A stretch of 64,000 nt of DNA from a bacterium (GCA_021779995.1 JAJXZP010000224.1:30418-94417); one strand, 5' to 3'; counted from the stretch's first letter, positions 9,824-21,180 are shown. Numbers and translations: made by a program. Notes: generated by a model not told the origin, from the sequence alone.

Positions 9824-10398
9824 GCCTTCCTCCTCGAAGCGTCCAGACGGTCGAGAAAAAGCGAGGCTTCTCGCGGATAGATACGGTGCTCAATGTCGTG
9901 GACGCGCTTCTCGATTTCCTCCAAGGACGCCGATCCGTCGGTCACGAAGGCCTCTTGGGAGAGGATCGGTCCCGTATCCATGCCTTCATCGACGAGATGG
10001 ACCGTGACCCCGAAGCGGCGTTCGCCGGCTTGGAAAGCCCTAGCTATCGAATGGGATCCCGGCCAGGCGGGAAGGAGGGAGGGATGGACGTTGAGTATCC
10101 GCCCCGCGTGGAGCGCCACGAAGGCCGGAGAAAGAAGGCGCATGAAGCCCGCGAGGGCGATGGCATCGACGCGCAAGCGGAGGAGTTCGTCTTCGATTTC
10201 CGATTCGGCGAGCTCGCGCGGCTTTTCTGCGTAGCGGACGTAGCGCGTCGGAACGCCGAGCCGGCGAGAGCGCTCGGCGGCGAAGGCCGTTCGGCGGTCG
10301 TGGACGAGCACGACGCAGTCGTGGCGGCCGCGCAGCCCTTCGACGAGAGCTTCGAAGTTGCCTCCGTTGCCGCTCGCGAAGACGGCGTATCTAGCCAC
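9820..10398 (-). CDS. purN: Phosphoribosylglycinamide formyltransferase
   Basis: VARYAVFASGNGGNFEALVEGL; LAGFMRLLSPAFV...GRILNVHPSLLPAWPGSHSIARAFQAGERRFGVTVHLVDEGMDTGPIL. GTG start overlaps the purM stop. Confidence 0.97.
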   Translation of the reverse strand: MARYAVFASGNGGNFEALVEGLRGRHDCVVLVHDRRTAFAAERSRRLGVPTRYVRYAEKPRELAESEIEDELLRLRVDAIALAGFMRLLSPAFVALHAGRILNVHPSLLPAWPGSHSIARAFQAGERRFGVTVHLVDEGMDTGPILSQEAFVTDGSASLEEIEKRVHDIEHRIYPREASLFLDRLDASRRKA

Positions 10399-11353
10399 GG
10401 ACGAGCTCTCCGGCGACGAAGAGCGGGATTCCCTTGGCAGCTGCGATGTCGACGAGACCGTCAGCCTCACCGCGTTTGGCTATGAGGGCCATGCCGATAC
10501 CCATATTGAAGACGGAACGCATCTCGGCGTCGGCGATTCCTCCCGCTTTCTGGACCTTTTGGAAGATAGGGGGAAGGGGCCAGTCCCAGTTGAATCGCGG
10601 TGCGAGCTCGCGCGGAATGACGCGTTCGACATTGCCGTAGAGTCCCGAACCGGTGATGTGGGCGGCGCCGAGGACCCGCCCCGTGCTGATGAGCTCGAGG
10701 AGGTCCTTCACGTAAATGCGCGTGGGCACAAGGAGCTCCTTCCATGCCTCGTCGTCGCCCTCGGCGATGACCTTGCGCGCGAGGCTGTAGCCGTTGGAGT
10801 GGAGGCCGGAGCTCGGCAAGCCGAGGATGATGTCGCCTTCCTCCATCCTGTCCAAATGGGGAAGCATCCGGTTCTTTTCGACGAGGCCGACGGCGAAGCC
10901 CGCCAGGTCCAGGTCGTCCTCGCCGTAGACATCGGGCATCTCGGCCGTCTCGCCGCCCGTGAGCTCGCAACCCGTCTGTTCACATCCGGCGACGATACCG
11001 GCGATGATGTCGTGGAGCACCGGCTCGTGGATTTTTCCGCAGGCGATGTAGTCGAGGAACTGCAGGGGGCGCGCGCCGCAGACCACGAGGTCGTTGACGC
11101 TCATGGCCACGAGATCGATGCCGATCGTGTCGTATTTTCTCAGGCGCTGGGCTACGAGGAGCTTCGTGCCTACGCCGTCGGTGGTCGACAGCAGCACCGG
11201 TTCACGGTAGCCGGAGAGGTCCAGCGCGGCGCCGCCCGCGAAACCGCCAAGGCTTTTGGATACCGCCTTCGAAGGGAAGGTTCTAATGAAATTCGCGAAA
11301 TCGTCCCCTTTCTTGATGGAGACTCCGGACGTTTCGTAGTCGAGGCCGCTCAT
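10391..11353 (-). CDS. purM: Phosphoribosylformylglycinamidine cyclo-ligase
   Basis: LLSTTDGVGTKLLVAQ; DLVAMSVNDLVVCGARPLQFLDYIACGKI; CELTGGETAEMPDVY; LGLPSSGLHSNGYSLAR; ITGSGLYGNVERVIP. Confidence 0.98.
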   Translation of the reverse strand: MSGLDYETSGVSIKKGDDFANFIRTFPSKAVSKSLGGFAGGAALDLSGYREPVLLSTTDGVGTKLLVAQRLRKYDTIGIDLVAMSVNDLVVCGARPLQFLDYIACGKIHEPVLHDIIAGIVAGCEQTGCELTGGETAEMPDVYGEDDLDLAGFAVGLVEKNRMLPHLDRMEEGDIILGLPSSGLHSNGYSLARKVIAEGDDEAWKELLVPTRIYVKDLLELISTGRVLGAAHITGSGLYGNVERVIPRELAPRFNWDWPLPPIFQKVQKAGGIADAEMRSVFNMGIGMALIAKRGEADGLVDIAAAKGIPLFVAGELVRG

Positions 11354-12738
11354 GCAGTTTCCTTTCTGCCGGTTTTGGGCGGGAAGGGGTGTTTCCCGTC
11401 GAAACAAGCGCAACAATAGCCCCCTTCGCCACCGATCGCCTTCAAGAGGCGGTCCTGCGTGAGGAAGCGGATCGAGTCGGCTCCCACCTCGCGGGCGATG
11501 TCGTCGGGCTCGAGTCTATTCGAGATCAGCTGATCCCGATCCGGAATATCGATGCCGTAGTAGCATGGCCATTTTATCTCCGGCGCCGCAAGCCGTACGT
11601 GGACGCTTTTAGCCCCGGCTTCGCGGAGGAGGCCGACGATGATTCGGCTGGTCGTGCCCCGCACGAGAGAATCGTCGATCATGACGACACGCTTTCCTCC
11701 GACGACATGGGAGACGGCGTGGAGCTTGAGTCTCACGGCCAGCTCGCGCTGGCCCTTGGTCGGCATGATGAAGCTCCTGCCGGCGTAGTGGCTTCGCGCG
11801 AGGCCGAAATCGAAGGGGATGCCGGCTCGGCGTGCGTAGCCGATGGCTGGAATCGTTCCCGAATCGGGAACGGGCACCACGATGTCCGCATCCAGGTTCC
11901 CTTCGTCCTGTTCGGCCAAAGCTTCACCGAGTCGGGTTCGGGCGGCGTGAACCGACTCGCCGAAAATCTCGGAGTCGGGGCGCGCGAAATAGATGAGTTC
12001 GAAGACGCATTTACTCGGAGGGGCACGGTGCGGGAGGCGGTAGGAGTGAAGCCCGTCCTCGTCCACGATCACCAATTCGCCGGGCTCCACCTCGCGATAG
12101 TCCATCGGCCCCAACGCGTGCAGCGCGCAGGTTTCGGAGGCCACGAACACGGCATCGTCCTTGAACCCGAGGTACAAAGGACGGAAGCCGGAGGGATCGC
12201 GCACGGCGATGAGAGCGTTTTCGTGCATCATGACGAGGCTGAAGGCGCCTTCGAGCTGGGCGAGGGCGTCGGAAAGAAAGACTTCCCGGCGTTGCGCCGG
12301 AGATCGGGAAATGAGGTGCAGGATGAGTTCGGAGTCGGCCGTTCCCTGGAAGATGGAACCCTGTTCGGTCAAGTGGGAGCGGAGGAGCCCTCCGTTGGAG
12401 ATGTTGCCGTTGTGGCCCAGGGCTATGCGGTCTTTGTTGCAGGACACGATAAGCGGCTGGGCGTTGGCGATGCCTGAGCCGCCGGCCGTGGAGTAGCGCA
12501 CATGACCGATACCGAGCCTGGACGGGTGATGTTCGCCCGCGAAAGCGCTCAGGGTGGGTGCCACCATACCGACGTCCTTTTTCGAGCGCCAGCTGCCGTC
12601 TTCTTCCCAGGCTATGCCGCATGACTCCTGGCCGCGGTGTTGGAGCGAAAAGAGCATATAGAAGAGCAGTTCGGGGAGATTTTGCGCTTTGGGAGCAAAG
12701 ATGCCCGCAACGCCGCAGTGGTGACCTAGGCCTTCCAT
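11350..12738 (-). CDS. purF: Amidophosphoribosyltransferase
   Basis: HHCGVAGIFAPKAQNLPELLFYMLFSLQHRGQESCGIA; VVPVPDSGTIPAIGYARRAGIPFDFGLARSHYAGRSFI; VVMIDDSLVRGTTSRIIVGLLREAGAK. Confidence 0.98.
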   Translation of the reverse strand: MEGLGHHCGVAGIFAPKAQNLPELLFYMLFSLQHRGQESCGIAWEEDGSWRSKKDVGMVAPTLSAFAGEHHPSRLGIGHVRYSTAGGSGIANAQPLIVSCNKDRIALGHNGNISNGGLLRSHLTEQGSIFQGTADSELILHLISRSPAQRREVFLSDALAQLEGAFSLVMMHENALIAVRDPSGFRPLYLGFKDDAVFVASETCALHALGPMDYREVEPGELVIVDEDGLHSYRLPHRAPPSKCVFELIYFARPDSEIFGESVHAARTRLGEALAEQDEGNLDADIVVPVPDSGTIPAIGYARRAGIPFDFGLARSHYAGRSFIMPTKGQRELAVRLKLHAVSHVVGGKRVVMIDDSLVRGTTSRIIVGLLREAGAKSVHVRLAAPEIKWPCYYGIDIPDRDQLISNRLEPDDIAREVGADSIRFLTQDRLLKAIGGEGGYCCACFDGKHPFPPKTGRKETA

Positions 12739-12744
12739 GGCCGG

Positions 12745-12773
12745 TTCTAACACGGGGGCTATCGCGAGGTCAA
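12745..12773 (-). promoter_or_regulatory. Promoter TTGACC-N17-TTAGAA on the minus strand, 6 nt before the purF ATG
   Basis: Direct reading of the reverse complement. Confidence 0.6.
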
Positions 12774-12798
12774 GGCGACCTCTGGTGGAAAGGCGGTG

Positions 12799-14490
12799 TC
12801 AAATTTCTTCCAAAGGCTCCGAAGAATCTTCTTCGGCCGGAAGATCGCTCAGAAGTGGACCCACTTCAGGATATTCGGCGCCGGCTGCAAGAGATGGAGC
12901 GGAAAGGGTTCCCGGAATCGGTGTCTTGACGAAGGTGAAATTGCGCATGATCTTCACGAGAACCGAAATTTTCTCGCGGCCGGCGTGGATCTGCGCGAGT
13001 ATCTCCTTGTTGCGGCCTCCCCCCAGGGTCCTGATGTTGGTGACGAGTTCGGGACTCGACTTCCGGTAGTCGGAAAGCAGATCGCCGAGGGCGTCCCCCA
13101 ACATGGCGAATAGCGCGGCTTCGTCCTCGACGATCTCCCGTGCACGGGCGTTTATGGAATCGACGAGACGGCTCAGGAAGGCTGCGATGTCCTTGCCCCG
13201 CTTCATTTCCTCGATGTATCGGTTCATCGAAACGAGGGAGGTTCTTCCGGTGCCCTTGAGTTGGTCCTCGAAATCTTGAATCCGAGCCGGGGATCGGTCG
13301 CATTGATAGAGGATGTTCGCGAGGTTGTTCTGGAAGTTCTTGTTGTCGAAGTATCCTTCCACGAGGATGCGCTTCACCGATTCCTTGAGGAAGGGCTCGA
13401 AAAACGCCACAATGAATGTCTTCAGGATACGGATCGGCTTGATCCACATGAAGCTGTTCGGACTTTCGCTGCGGAGAAATGCGTCGCTCTCCTCGTCGTA
13501 CCCCTCGACCTCGAGGATTTCCGCATCTCCGAACAGGCTTTGAATATCCGTGGCGATGGCGTTTTCATGTTGCTCTCGGAGAAGGCGCTCACGGTCTTTT
13601 TCATATTGAACGACGAGACGCCGACGGTAGGAATCGAGAAAATCTTTGCGTTCCCTGGGCGTGGGCGGGAGGAAATAGGGGTCGCCCCGAATCGAACGCA
13701 TGAGGGCGAGGAGGATTTCCTTGTTGAATCTTCCGACCATGGCTTTATCGAGCTGGACAAATATCTTGTCCACCTTGGCCCGCTTCCCCGTGTCGGAGGA
13801 CCCCGGCGCGCGTCGTTCGAGGAGCCGGAACATGTTTTCCTTCAATTGCGCCGAGAAAACGAAGCCTTCGATGAGGTAATAGAAATCGATGAGTTCGGGG
13901 AGTACCTGATCGCCCGCGACCGAGGCGAAATCAGCTCGATACCGAGGATCGTCGAGACTGACGCTGGGGTCGAAGAGCCCGAGAAGCCGTTCATAGTCGT
14001 GCCGGCAGATGTCGAGGAAGCGATCTACTTCGAAGAGATCCAGGTTGACGGCACGCGGCCCCAGTTCTTCGAGCGAGCGCAAGAAGTCATGGAATTCCCG
14101 ATCGATCGCTTCGAGTTCGTCGTCGACGCGAAGGGCTTGTTGTAGGCGCTCCGACATCCCTTCGTAAGAAAAAAAGCGTTTGGCGTCTTGCTCCTCCCGA
14201 GGCAGACGGCAATCGATGAGATAATCGAAAAAGTGCTGGGATACCCGGATATCGGAATTGGCGACCGTGGCGCGAGCCAGTTCGGCGAGGGGGCGCAGAA
14301 GGGAATAGAAATGGAAGACGGCCTGCGCGAAACCCGGAAGCACGAGATTCGTCTTTGGTCGGAAATACGGCGGCCGCAGCTCCGCGAGTATCGCGTTGAT
14401 GCGACGCAGTTCGGCTCGGCGTTTCCCCTCCTGAGGATCGTTCGCCAGGATGCGGGAAAACAAGTCTTTAATTTTTTCTAGGAAGCTCAT
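12799..14490 (-). CDS. Hypothetical protein resembling spirochaetal DUF5312 proteins
   Basis: 563-aa ORF MSFLEKIKDLFSRILANDPQEGKRRAELRRINAILAELRPPYFRPKTNLVLPGFAQAVFHFYSLLRPLAELARAT... Confidence 0.7.
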   Translation of the reverse strand: MSFLEKIKDLFSRILANDPQEGKRRAELRRINAILAELRPPYFRPKTNLVLPGFAQAVFHFYSLLRPLAELARATVANSDIRVSQHFFDYLIDCRLPREEQDAKRFFSYEGMSERLQQALRVDDELEAIDREFHDFLRSLEELGPRAVNLDLFEVDRFLDICRHDYERLLGLFDPSVSLDDPRYRADFASVAGDQVLPELIDFYYLIEGFVFSAQLKENMFRLLERRAPGSSDTGKRAKVDKIFVQLDKAMVGRFNKEILLALMRSIRGDPYFLPPTPRERKDFLDSYRRRLVVQYEKDRERLLREQHENAIATDIQSLFGDAEILEVEGYDEESDAFLRSESPNSFMWIKPIRILKTFIVAFFEPFLKESVKRILVEGYFDNKNFQNNLANILYQCDRSPARIQDFEDQLKGTGRTSLVSMNRYIEEMKRGKDIAAFLSRLVDSINARAREIVEDEAALFAMLGDALGDLLSDYRKSSPELVTNIRTLGGGRNKEILAQIHAGREKISVLVKIMRNFTFVKTPIPGTLSAPSLAAGAEYPEVGPLLSDLPAEEDSSEPLEEI

Positions 14491-14535
14491 GGTTTAATTG
14501 TAGGGGAGCGCGGGAGCCTCAGCAAGGCTTGTCTA

Positions 14536-14564
14536 TTGACACCCCCGCTGGCGCCGCCTATGCT
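14536..14564 (+). promoter_or_regulatory. Promoter TTGACA-N17-TATGCT upstream of cheR
   Basis: Direct reading; consensus -35. Confidence 0.7.
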
Positions 14565-14611
14565 TTTTTTACCGCAAAAAAGGATACAGCGGAGGAAGGT
14601 GGAGCTAAGGC

Positions 14612-15427
14612 ATGTCCGATTTCCTGAATGACGCCGATTTCGAGCTCTACCGTAAACTCATCTATGACGAGAGCGGCATCACCTTCTCCGCCACCAACCG
14701 TTCCATCCTCGAAAGCAGACTAAAGGAACGGCTCCGTGAAAAAAAATTCGACGCCTTGCGGGATTACTACCTCCTCATTACTCGTGACAAAGAGGAACTC
14801 AAGACCCTGCTGGACTCGGTCACGACGAATCTTACGCGGTTTTTCCGGAATCAGGCGCATTTCGATGCCTTGGAGAAATACGTGGTCCCCGAACTCGTCA
14901 AGATTAGGGGAGGCTCGGGCGATCGGCGACTTCGCTTCTGGAGTGCCGGCTGTTCGACGGGCGAGGAGCCGTATTCGATAGCCATTCTTCTCAAGGAAAT
15001 AGTGCCGCCCGGCTGGACCTTCGAAGTGGTCGCCAGCGACATCTCGCTCAAGTGCCTGATGGTCGGTAAGGAAGCCTTCTACTCGGATCAGCGCATCCAA
15101 GGAATGCCGGAGACGTATCTGGCCAAGTACTTCGAGCGTAAGCCGGGCGGATATCAACTCAAGGACGAAATAAAGAAGCTGGTCCGATTCGATTATCATA
15201 ATCTCAAAAACGATTCCGGGCTGCGCAATCTCGATGTCATCCTTTGCCGTAATGTGCTCATCTATTTCGATGAAGCGGCTCAAAAGGCGACGATCGAAAG
15301 GTTTTGGGACGCCATGGCGCCCAAGTCTTTTCTATTTATCGGTCATTCAGAGTCGCTATTCGGCATGAATACACGGTTCGAGTTTGTGAAGACGGACTGG
15401 GCGACTTTCTATCGCAAATTCATCTAG
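14612..15427 (+). CDS. cheR: Chemotaxis protein methyltransferase CheR
   Basis: VTTNLTRFFRNQAHFDALEKYVVPEL; LRFWSAGCSTGEEPYSIAILL; VASDIS; LDVILCRNVLIYFDEAAQ; LFIGHSESL. Confidence 0.97.
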   Translation: MSDFLNDADFELYRKLIYDESGITFSATNRSILESRLKERLREKKFDALRDYYLLITRDKEELKTLLDSVTTNLTRFFRNQAHFDALEKYVVPELVKIRGGSGDRRLRFWSAGCSTGEEPYSIAILLKEIVPPGWTFEVVASDISLKCLMVGKEAFYSDQRIQGMPETYLAKYFERKPGGYQLKDEIKKLVRFDYHNLKNDSGLRNLDVILCRNVLIYFDEAAQKATIERFWDAMAPKSFLFIGHSESLFGMNTRFEFVKTDWATFYRKFI

Positions 15428-15441
15428 GGGAGCGTGGCGCC

Positions 15442-16569
15442 GTGCCTGATGCAGTCTCTGTCCTCGTCGTGGATGATTCCGCGTTGATGAGAAACCTCAT
15501 CTCGAAGATAGTTGAAGCTACTCCCGGTCTCGTCGTGGCCGATAAGGCGATGAATGGCGTCTTCGCCCTGCAAAAGATCCCACGGTGCGATCCCGACGTC
15601 ATCGTGCTCGATCTCGAAATGCCGGAGATGAACGGCGTCGAGTTTCTCAAGGAGCGGAAGCGGCTCGGCATAGACGTCCCGGTGGTGATTCTAAGCTCGC
15701 TTGCCAAGAAGGGCGCGCAGATCACCATGGAGGCGCTCGCCCTCGGCGCCGCGGATTTCATTACCAAGCCATCCGGTTCCACGTCGTCGGATATTCACAT
15801 GGTCGCGGGCGAACTCGCCCGGCTGCTGCTGGCCCACGGAGCTCAGCATCGTCGGCAGCGGGGGAAGTCCTCGCCCAAATACGACTTCGACGCCCCCGAA
15901 CGATACTTCGAGCCCGCACCGCTTCTGGATAGTCGGGAGCGGGGGAAGGCGCAAGTTGAAGCGCCCAAACCCGCCAGAGCGCCCGGGCCGATCGAAATCA
16001 TCGCGATCGGCATTTCCACCGGAGGTCCGAATGCGCTGCGGGAAGTCTTTTCCAAGATCGACGCGGACTTGCCCCAGCCGATCCTGGTGGTGCAGCACAT
16101 GCCGCCCGGATTCACGGAAGAGTTCGCCAAAAGCCTCGATCGCATCTGTCCGCTCGATGTCAAAGAGGCCGCCGACGGCGATCTCCTACGGTCCGGCCGA
16201 ATCCTGATCGCACCGGGAGACAAACATTTGCTCGTGGAGAAGCGGCCGTTGGGCGCAGTCGCCCGTCTGGCCGATTCGCCGCCGATGAACGGGCACCGTC
16301 CCAGCGCCGATGTGCTGTTCGAAAGCGTCGCCAGAAACTACGCGAATAGGGCCCTGGGGGTCATCATGACCGGCATGGGAAGGGACGGAGCGCGAGAGCT
16401 CGGCTCGATTTATCGCGAGGGAGGGCTGACGCTTGGACAGGACGAGGCCTCGAGCGTCGTCTACGGCATGCCTAAGGCGGCCTTCGAAATGGGGCATGTC
16501 ATGCAGCAGGTGGGACTTGCGGAAATGGCAGTGGAAATTTCACGATTGGCGAAACAGTATGCCAGATGA
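15442..16569 (+). CDS. cheB: Protein-glutamate methylesterase CheB (receiver plus methylesterase)
   Basis: VSVLVVDDSALMRNLISKI; VIVLDLEMPEMNGVEFL; IIAIGISTGGPNALREVF; LVVQHMPPGFTEEFAKSLD; GVIMTGMGRDGARELG. GTG start inferred. Confidence 0.97.
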   Translation: MPDAVSVLVVDDSALMRNLISKIVEATPGLVVADKAMNGVFALQKIPRCDPDVIVLDLEMPEMNGVEFLKERKRLGIDVPVVILSSLAKKGAQITMEALALGAADFITKPSGSTSSDIHMVAGELARLLLAHGAQHRRQRGKSSPKYDFDAPERYFEPAPLLDSRERGKAQVEAPKPARAPGPIEIIAIGISTGGPNALREVFSKIDADLPQPILVVQHMPPGFTEEFAKSLDRICPLDVKEAADGDLLRSGRILIAPGDKHLLVEKRPLGAVARLADSPPMNGHRPSADVLFESVARNYANRALGVIMTGMGRDGARELGSIYREGGLTLGQDEASSVVYGMPKAAFEMGHVMQQVGLAEMAVEISRLAKQYAR

Positions 16570-16655
16570 GGTGCGCGATCTTTGCCCTTGCCGCCTGATG
16601 ACAGTATCTTTGCCCTAGGGACGACGCGGAAGTCGATCGTCCGAGGAGGCACCAT

Positions 16656-16844
16656 ATGGCCACGAAAACCTATAATTGCAAGGATTGCGGCCGGGAAATC
16701 GTGCTCGATGCGCTTGCGCCCGCGCCGGAATGCTGCGGTCAGACAATGGAACAGTCGCAGCTCGATCCGTGTACAACCCCGAGCGCCATGGAGGCGAAAC
16801 GGACGAATATCGCCGACGACGCCTGTGATGACGGAGTCAAATAG
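16656..16844 (+). CDS. Small desulforedoxin-like metal-binding protein
   Basis: YNCKDCGREIVLDALAPAPECCGQTME: CxxC plus CC pattern. Confidence 0.6.
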   Translation: MATKTYNCKDCGREIVLDALAPAPECCGQTMEQSQLDPCTTPSAMEAKRTNIADDACDDGVK

Positions 16845-16946
16845 AAGGCATTCGAGCCTTGCGGCGCAGGTGACCATTTCGTTCGTCGGGTGGCCGGTCG
16901 AAAACGAAACGACCGGCCCCGGCGAAGGGATGGAGATGAAAGCGCA

Positions 16947-17219
16947 TCAGGCCTGGACTACTTCCGTCACTTCTGGAATGGTTTTCTTCAAGTAGTTTTC
17001 GACACCAAGCTTGAGGGTCATGGTGGACATGGGGCACGAGCCGCATGCACCCGTAAGTTTTACGGTGACTATCCCGTCCTCGCCGACCGATACAAGTTCA
17101 ATATCTCCACCGTCCGCCTGAAGCGAAGGGCGTACGTCTTGAATTGCGCGCTGGACTTTTTCCGTGAGCATGGCCAACTCCTTGCTGACAATGTAGTCAT
17201 CCGGACGGGGATGGGTCAA
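16947..17219 (-). CDS. NifU C-terminal-domain (Nfu-type) Fe-S scaffold protein
   Basis: LTEKVQRAIQDVRPSLQADGGDIELVSVGEDGIVTVKLTGACGSCPMSTMTLKLGVENYLKKTIPEVTEVV; CxxC motif. Confidence 0.95.
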   Translation of the reverse strand: MTHPRPDDYIVSKELAMLTEKVQRAIQDVRPSLQADGGDIELVSVGEDGIVTVKLTGACGSCPMSTMTLKLGVENYLKKTIPEVTEVVQA

Positions 17220-17243
17220 GCGAGCGTCGACAAGCCCCGGCCT

Positions 17244-17272
17244 TGGACGGAAGCGGTCGATATGCTACAATA
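17244..17272 (+). promoter_or_regulatory. Promoter TTGGAC-N17-TACAAT upstream of parA
   Basis: Direct reading. Confidence 0.6.
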
Positions 17273-17297
17273 AACGAACTTGAGCGCGGAGAGGTTA

Positions 17298-18092
17298 ATG
17301 GCGCGTACCATCGTTTTCGTCAATCAAAAAGGCGGCGTGGGCAAGACAACCAGCGCCATCAACCTCGGGGCCTATCTGGCACTCTTGGGAAAGCGGACTC
17401 TTCTCGTGGATTTCGATCCTCAAGCCAACTTGACGAGCGGAGTGGGAGGGTCCCCGGGGCGGAAAGGCGTCTATCAGGTCGTGTCGGGTCAGGCCAGCAT
17501 GGCCGAGATCATCATTCCCACCAAGATAGAATGGCTGGACTTGGTTCCCTCCTCGATCGACCTCTCCGGCGCCACGGTGGAGCTGGTCGATAAGGAAGAT
17601 CGCAACGAATACCTGAAGCGCGCGATAGCCGAGGTCATCGATGAATACGATTACGTGCTCATCGATTGTCCGCCCAGCCTCGGGATACTGACGCTCAACG
17701 GGCTGGTGGCCGCCGACGAGGTGCTCATCCCGCTGCAGTGCGAGTATTTCGCGCTCGAGGGCCTGTCCTTGATTCTCCAGACCGTCAACCTCGTCCAGAA
17801 AGGCATGAATACACAGCTTCGCGTGGGCGGCATACTGTTTACCATGTACGATTCCCGGACAAAACTCGCGCAGGACGTGGTCTCGCAGGTGACAGACTAT
17901 TTCAAGGATCGGGTCTACAAAACCATCGTCCCGCGCAACGTCCGGCTTTCGGAAGCCCCTTCGCACGGAGTGCCGGTCTGTCTCTACGATCCGACGTGCA
18001 TAGGCGCCAAGAGCTATGAGGCTCTCGCGAAGGAAGTCGTGGCGCGGGGCGAGGCGAACGCGCTTCCCGCGAACGGGGCGGCTCATGGCTAA
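17298..18092 (+). CDS. parA: Chromosome partitioning ATPase ParA/Soj
   Basis: MARTIVFVNQKGGVGKTTSAINLGAYLA; LLVDFDPQANLTSGVG; VLIDCPPSLGILTLNGLVAADEVLIPLQCEYFALEGLS. Confidence 0.97.
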   Translation: MARTIVFVNQKGGVGKTTSAINLGAYLALLGKRTLLVDFDPQANLTSGVGGSPGRKGVYQVVSGQASMAEIIIPTKIEWLDLVPSSIDLSGATVELVDKEDRNEYLKRAIAEVIDEYDYVLIDCPPSLGILTLNGLVAADEVLIPLQCEYFALEGLSLILQTVNLVQKGMNTQLRVGGILFTMYDSRTKLAQDVVSQVTDYFKDRVYKTIVPRNVRLSEAPSHGVPVCLYDPTCIGAKSYEALAKEVVARGEANALPANGAAHG

Positions 18093-18981
18093 ACAATTCG
18101 GGCTCGGCAAGGGACTAGGCGCGCTCATTCCGGAACCTGAGCCGGTCCCGCTCTCGCTGGGAGCGGGGGAGGAGCCGCGGGACGGGATTTTGCGGGTGCC
18201 GCTCGGCAGGCTCAGGCCCAATCCCGATCAGCCGAGAAAGAGCTTTCCTGCCGAGTCGATCGCCGAACTGGCCGAATCCTTGAAGCGGCATGGGCTGATT
18301 CAGCCGATAATCGCCGAAGATGCCGGGGATGGCGCCTATGTCATCGTCGCCGGAGAGCGGCGTTTCCGAGCGGCGGAAGCGGCGGGATTGCGCGAAGTGC
18401 CGGTCATTCTCCGCTCCTTCAGCCCCGAGCGACGCCTCGAGATAGCCCTCATTGAGAATATCCAGCGCGAAGACCTGAATCCGATCGACGAAGCCGAAGC
18501 CTACCGCGCTCTCATGAGCATGGGGGGCCGCTCGCAGGAAGAAATCGCCGATGTGGTGGGCAAGAGCCGGAGCGCGGTAGCCAATTCCCTGCGCTTGCTG
18601 CGACTCCCCGAGCCCATGCTCGATTCCCTGCGCGATGGTTCCTTAAGCGCAGGACACGCGCGCGCTATCCTCATGGTCGCCGATCCCGCCCGGAGGGAGC
18701 GGCTTTTCGCCAAGGTCAAGACCGAGGGCATTTCGGTACGCGAGGCTGAGACCGCCGCCCAGGAAATGAATAGCGGAGGCTTCGGCAAGCAGCCGAAGGA
18801 AAAGACTCCACGATCGCCCGACCCCGACATCCGAGCGGTCGAAGAGAGACTCATCGGAATACTTGGTACGAAGGTGAGCATACGGGGCAATTCGAACAAG
18901 GGAAGCATCGTAATCGAGTACTATTCGATGGATGACCTCGAACGGATCATATCCATAGTGGGGAGCGAAACGAGGGCCTGA
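18085..18981 (+). CDS. parB: Chromosome partitioning protein ParB/Spo0J
   Basis: MAKQFGLGKGLGALIPE; LRPNPDQPRKSF; VIVAGERRFRAAEAAGLREVPVIL; ALIENIQREDLNPIDEAEAYRALM. Start overlaps the parA stop. Confidence 0.97.
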   Translation: MAKQFGLGKGLGALIPEPEPVPLSLGAGEEPRDGILRVPLGRLRPNPDQPRKSFPAESIAELAESLKRHGLIQPIIAEDAGDGAYVIVAGERRFRAAEAAGLREVPVILRSFSPERRLEIALIENIQREDLNPIDEAEAYRALMSMGGRSQEEIADVVGKSRSAVANSLRLLRLPEPMLDSLRDGSLSAGHARAILMVADPARRERLFAKVKTEGISVREAETAAQEMNSGGFGKQPKEKTPRSPDPDIRAVEERLIGILGTKVSIRGNSNKGSIVIEYYSMDDLERIISIVGSETRA

Positions 18982-19001
18982 TTTTCTAAAAAGAGGTGAC
19001 A

Positions 19002-19781
19002 ATGTCGGATTTTGCCGCGAAACGTACGTGCAGGCGCCGTACCCGTCGCATTGCACGCTGTGTCGCGACGCGGACCGGCGGGATTTTGCTGGTGCTCCTT
19101 TCCGTCGCCGCCCTCAATGCACAGACCACGAACGAAGCGCCGCAGACGAAGGGAGCCTACCCGGGCTTCGACGTTCGCTACGGCATTCCGGCCGGGACCG
19201 ATTTGACTGCCTTGGTGAATAAGCCGACTCTCATCGACATGCAGGTGAAGACCTTCAACGATCCGGCCACGGGCGAATCGCGATTGAGCGGCTTCGGCGA
19301 GGCTGAAGCGGTGTACGACGTGCCTTTGCAGGCCGTGCTCGATGTGCTGACCGATTACCCGGGGCAGAAGGCCTACTCCCCGCGGCTTCTCGACGTCAAG
19401 GTCGAATATCAGGATCCGCATCGGGCCGTGGTGTATCAGGACATAGGGATCTATTTCCTTGGCTTCAAGTTCGGCTCGAGAGTCCGCTCGGAGATACTCG
19501 TCGACGACCTCGGACCCGGGGAAGTGGGCATCCGCGCACGATTACTCGAGAGCCTCGACCACAACCTCTTCGATTCCTTCTCCTCCTGGTATCTGAAAGA
19601 AGTCGACGTCGACGGCAAGACCATGCTCTACCTGCGCAACTTCACGAGCCCGGGGCTCCGCAAGCCCTTCTTCGGAATCGGCGCCATCCTGAAAATCTTC
19701 ACGCCTCCCGAACTCACCGGGCAGATCGAGAACACGGTCAAAGAGGCGCTGAAACGGCTGAAGGCGCAGGGACGGGGATGA
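19002..19781 (+). CDS. Exported SRPBCC/START-like hypothetical protein
   Basis: Signal-like N-terminus; EAEAVYDVPLQAVLDVLTDYPGQKAYSPRLLDVKVEYQDPHRAVVYQDIGI; SWYLKEVDVDGKTMLYLRNF. Confidence 0.6.
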   Translation: MSDFAAKRTCRRRTRRIARCVATRTGGILLVLLSVAALNAQTTNEAPQTKGAYPGFDVRYGIPAGTDLTALVNKPTLIDMQVKTFNDPATGESRLSGFGEAEAVYDVPLQAVLDVLTDYPGQKAYSPRLLDVKVEYQDPHRAVVYQDIGIYFLGFKFGSRVRSEILVDDLGPGEVGIRARLLESLDHNLFDSFSSWYLKEVDVDGKTMLYLRNFTSPGLRKPFFGIGAILKIFTPPELTGQIENTVKEALKRLKAQGRG

Positions 19782-19806
19782 TTCTGTTCCGAAGAACCGA
19801 GCCGCC

Positions 19807-21172
<1,366 letters not shown>

Positions 21173-21180
21173 CCGCGACG

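Noticed and set aside
14612-16569. A complete chemotaxis operon
   Set aside because: Only cheR and cheB are present here; no cheA, cheW, cheY or receptor gene in the window.
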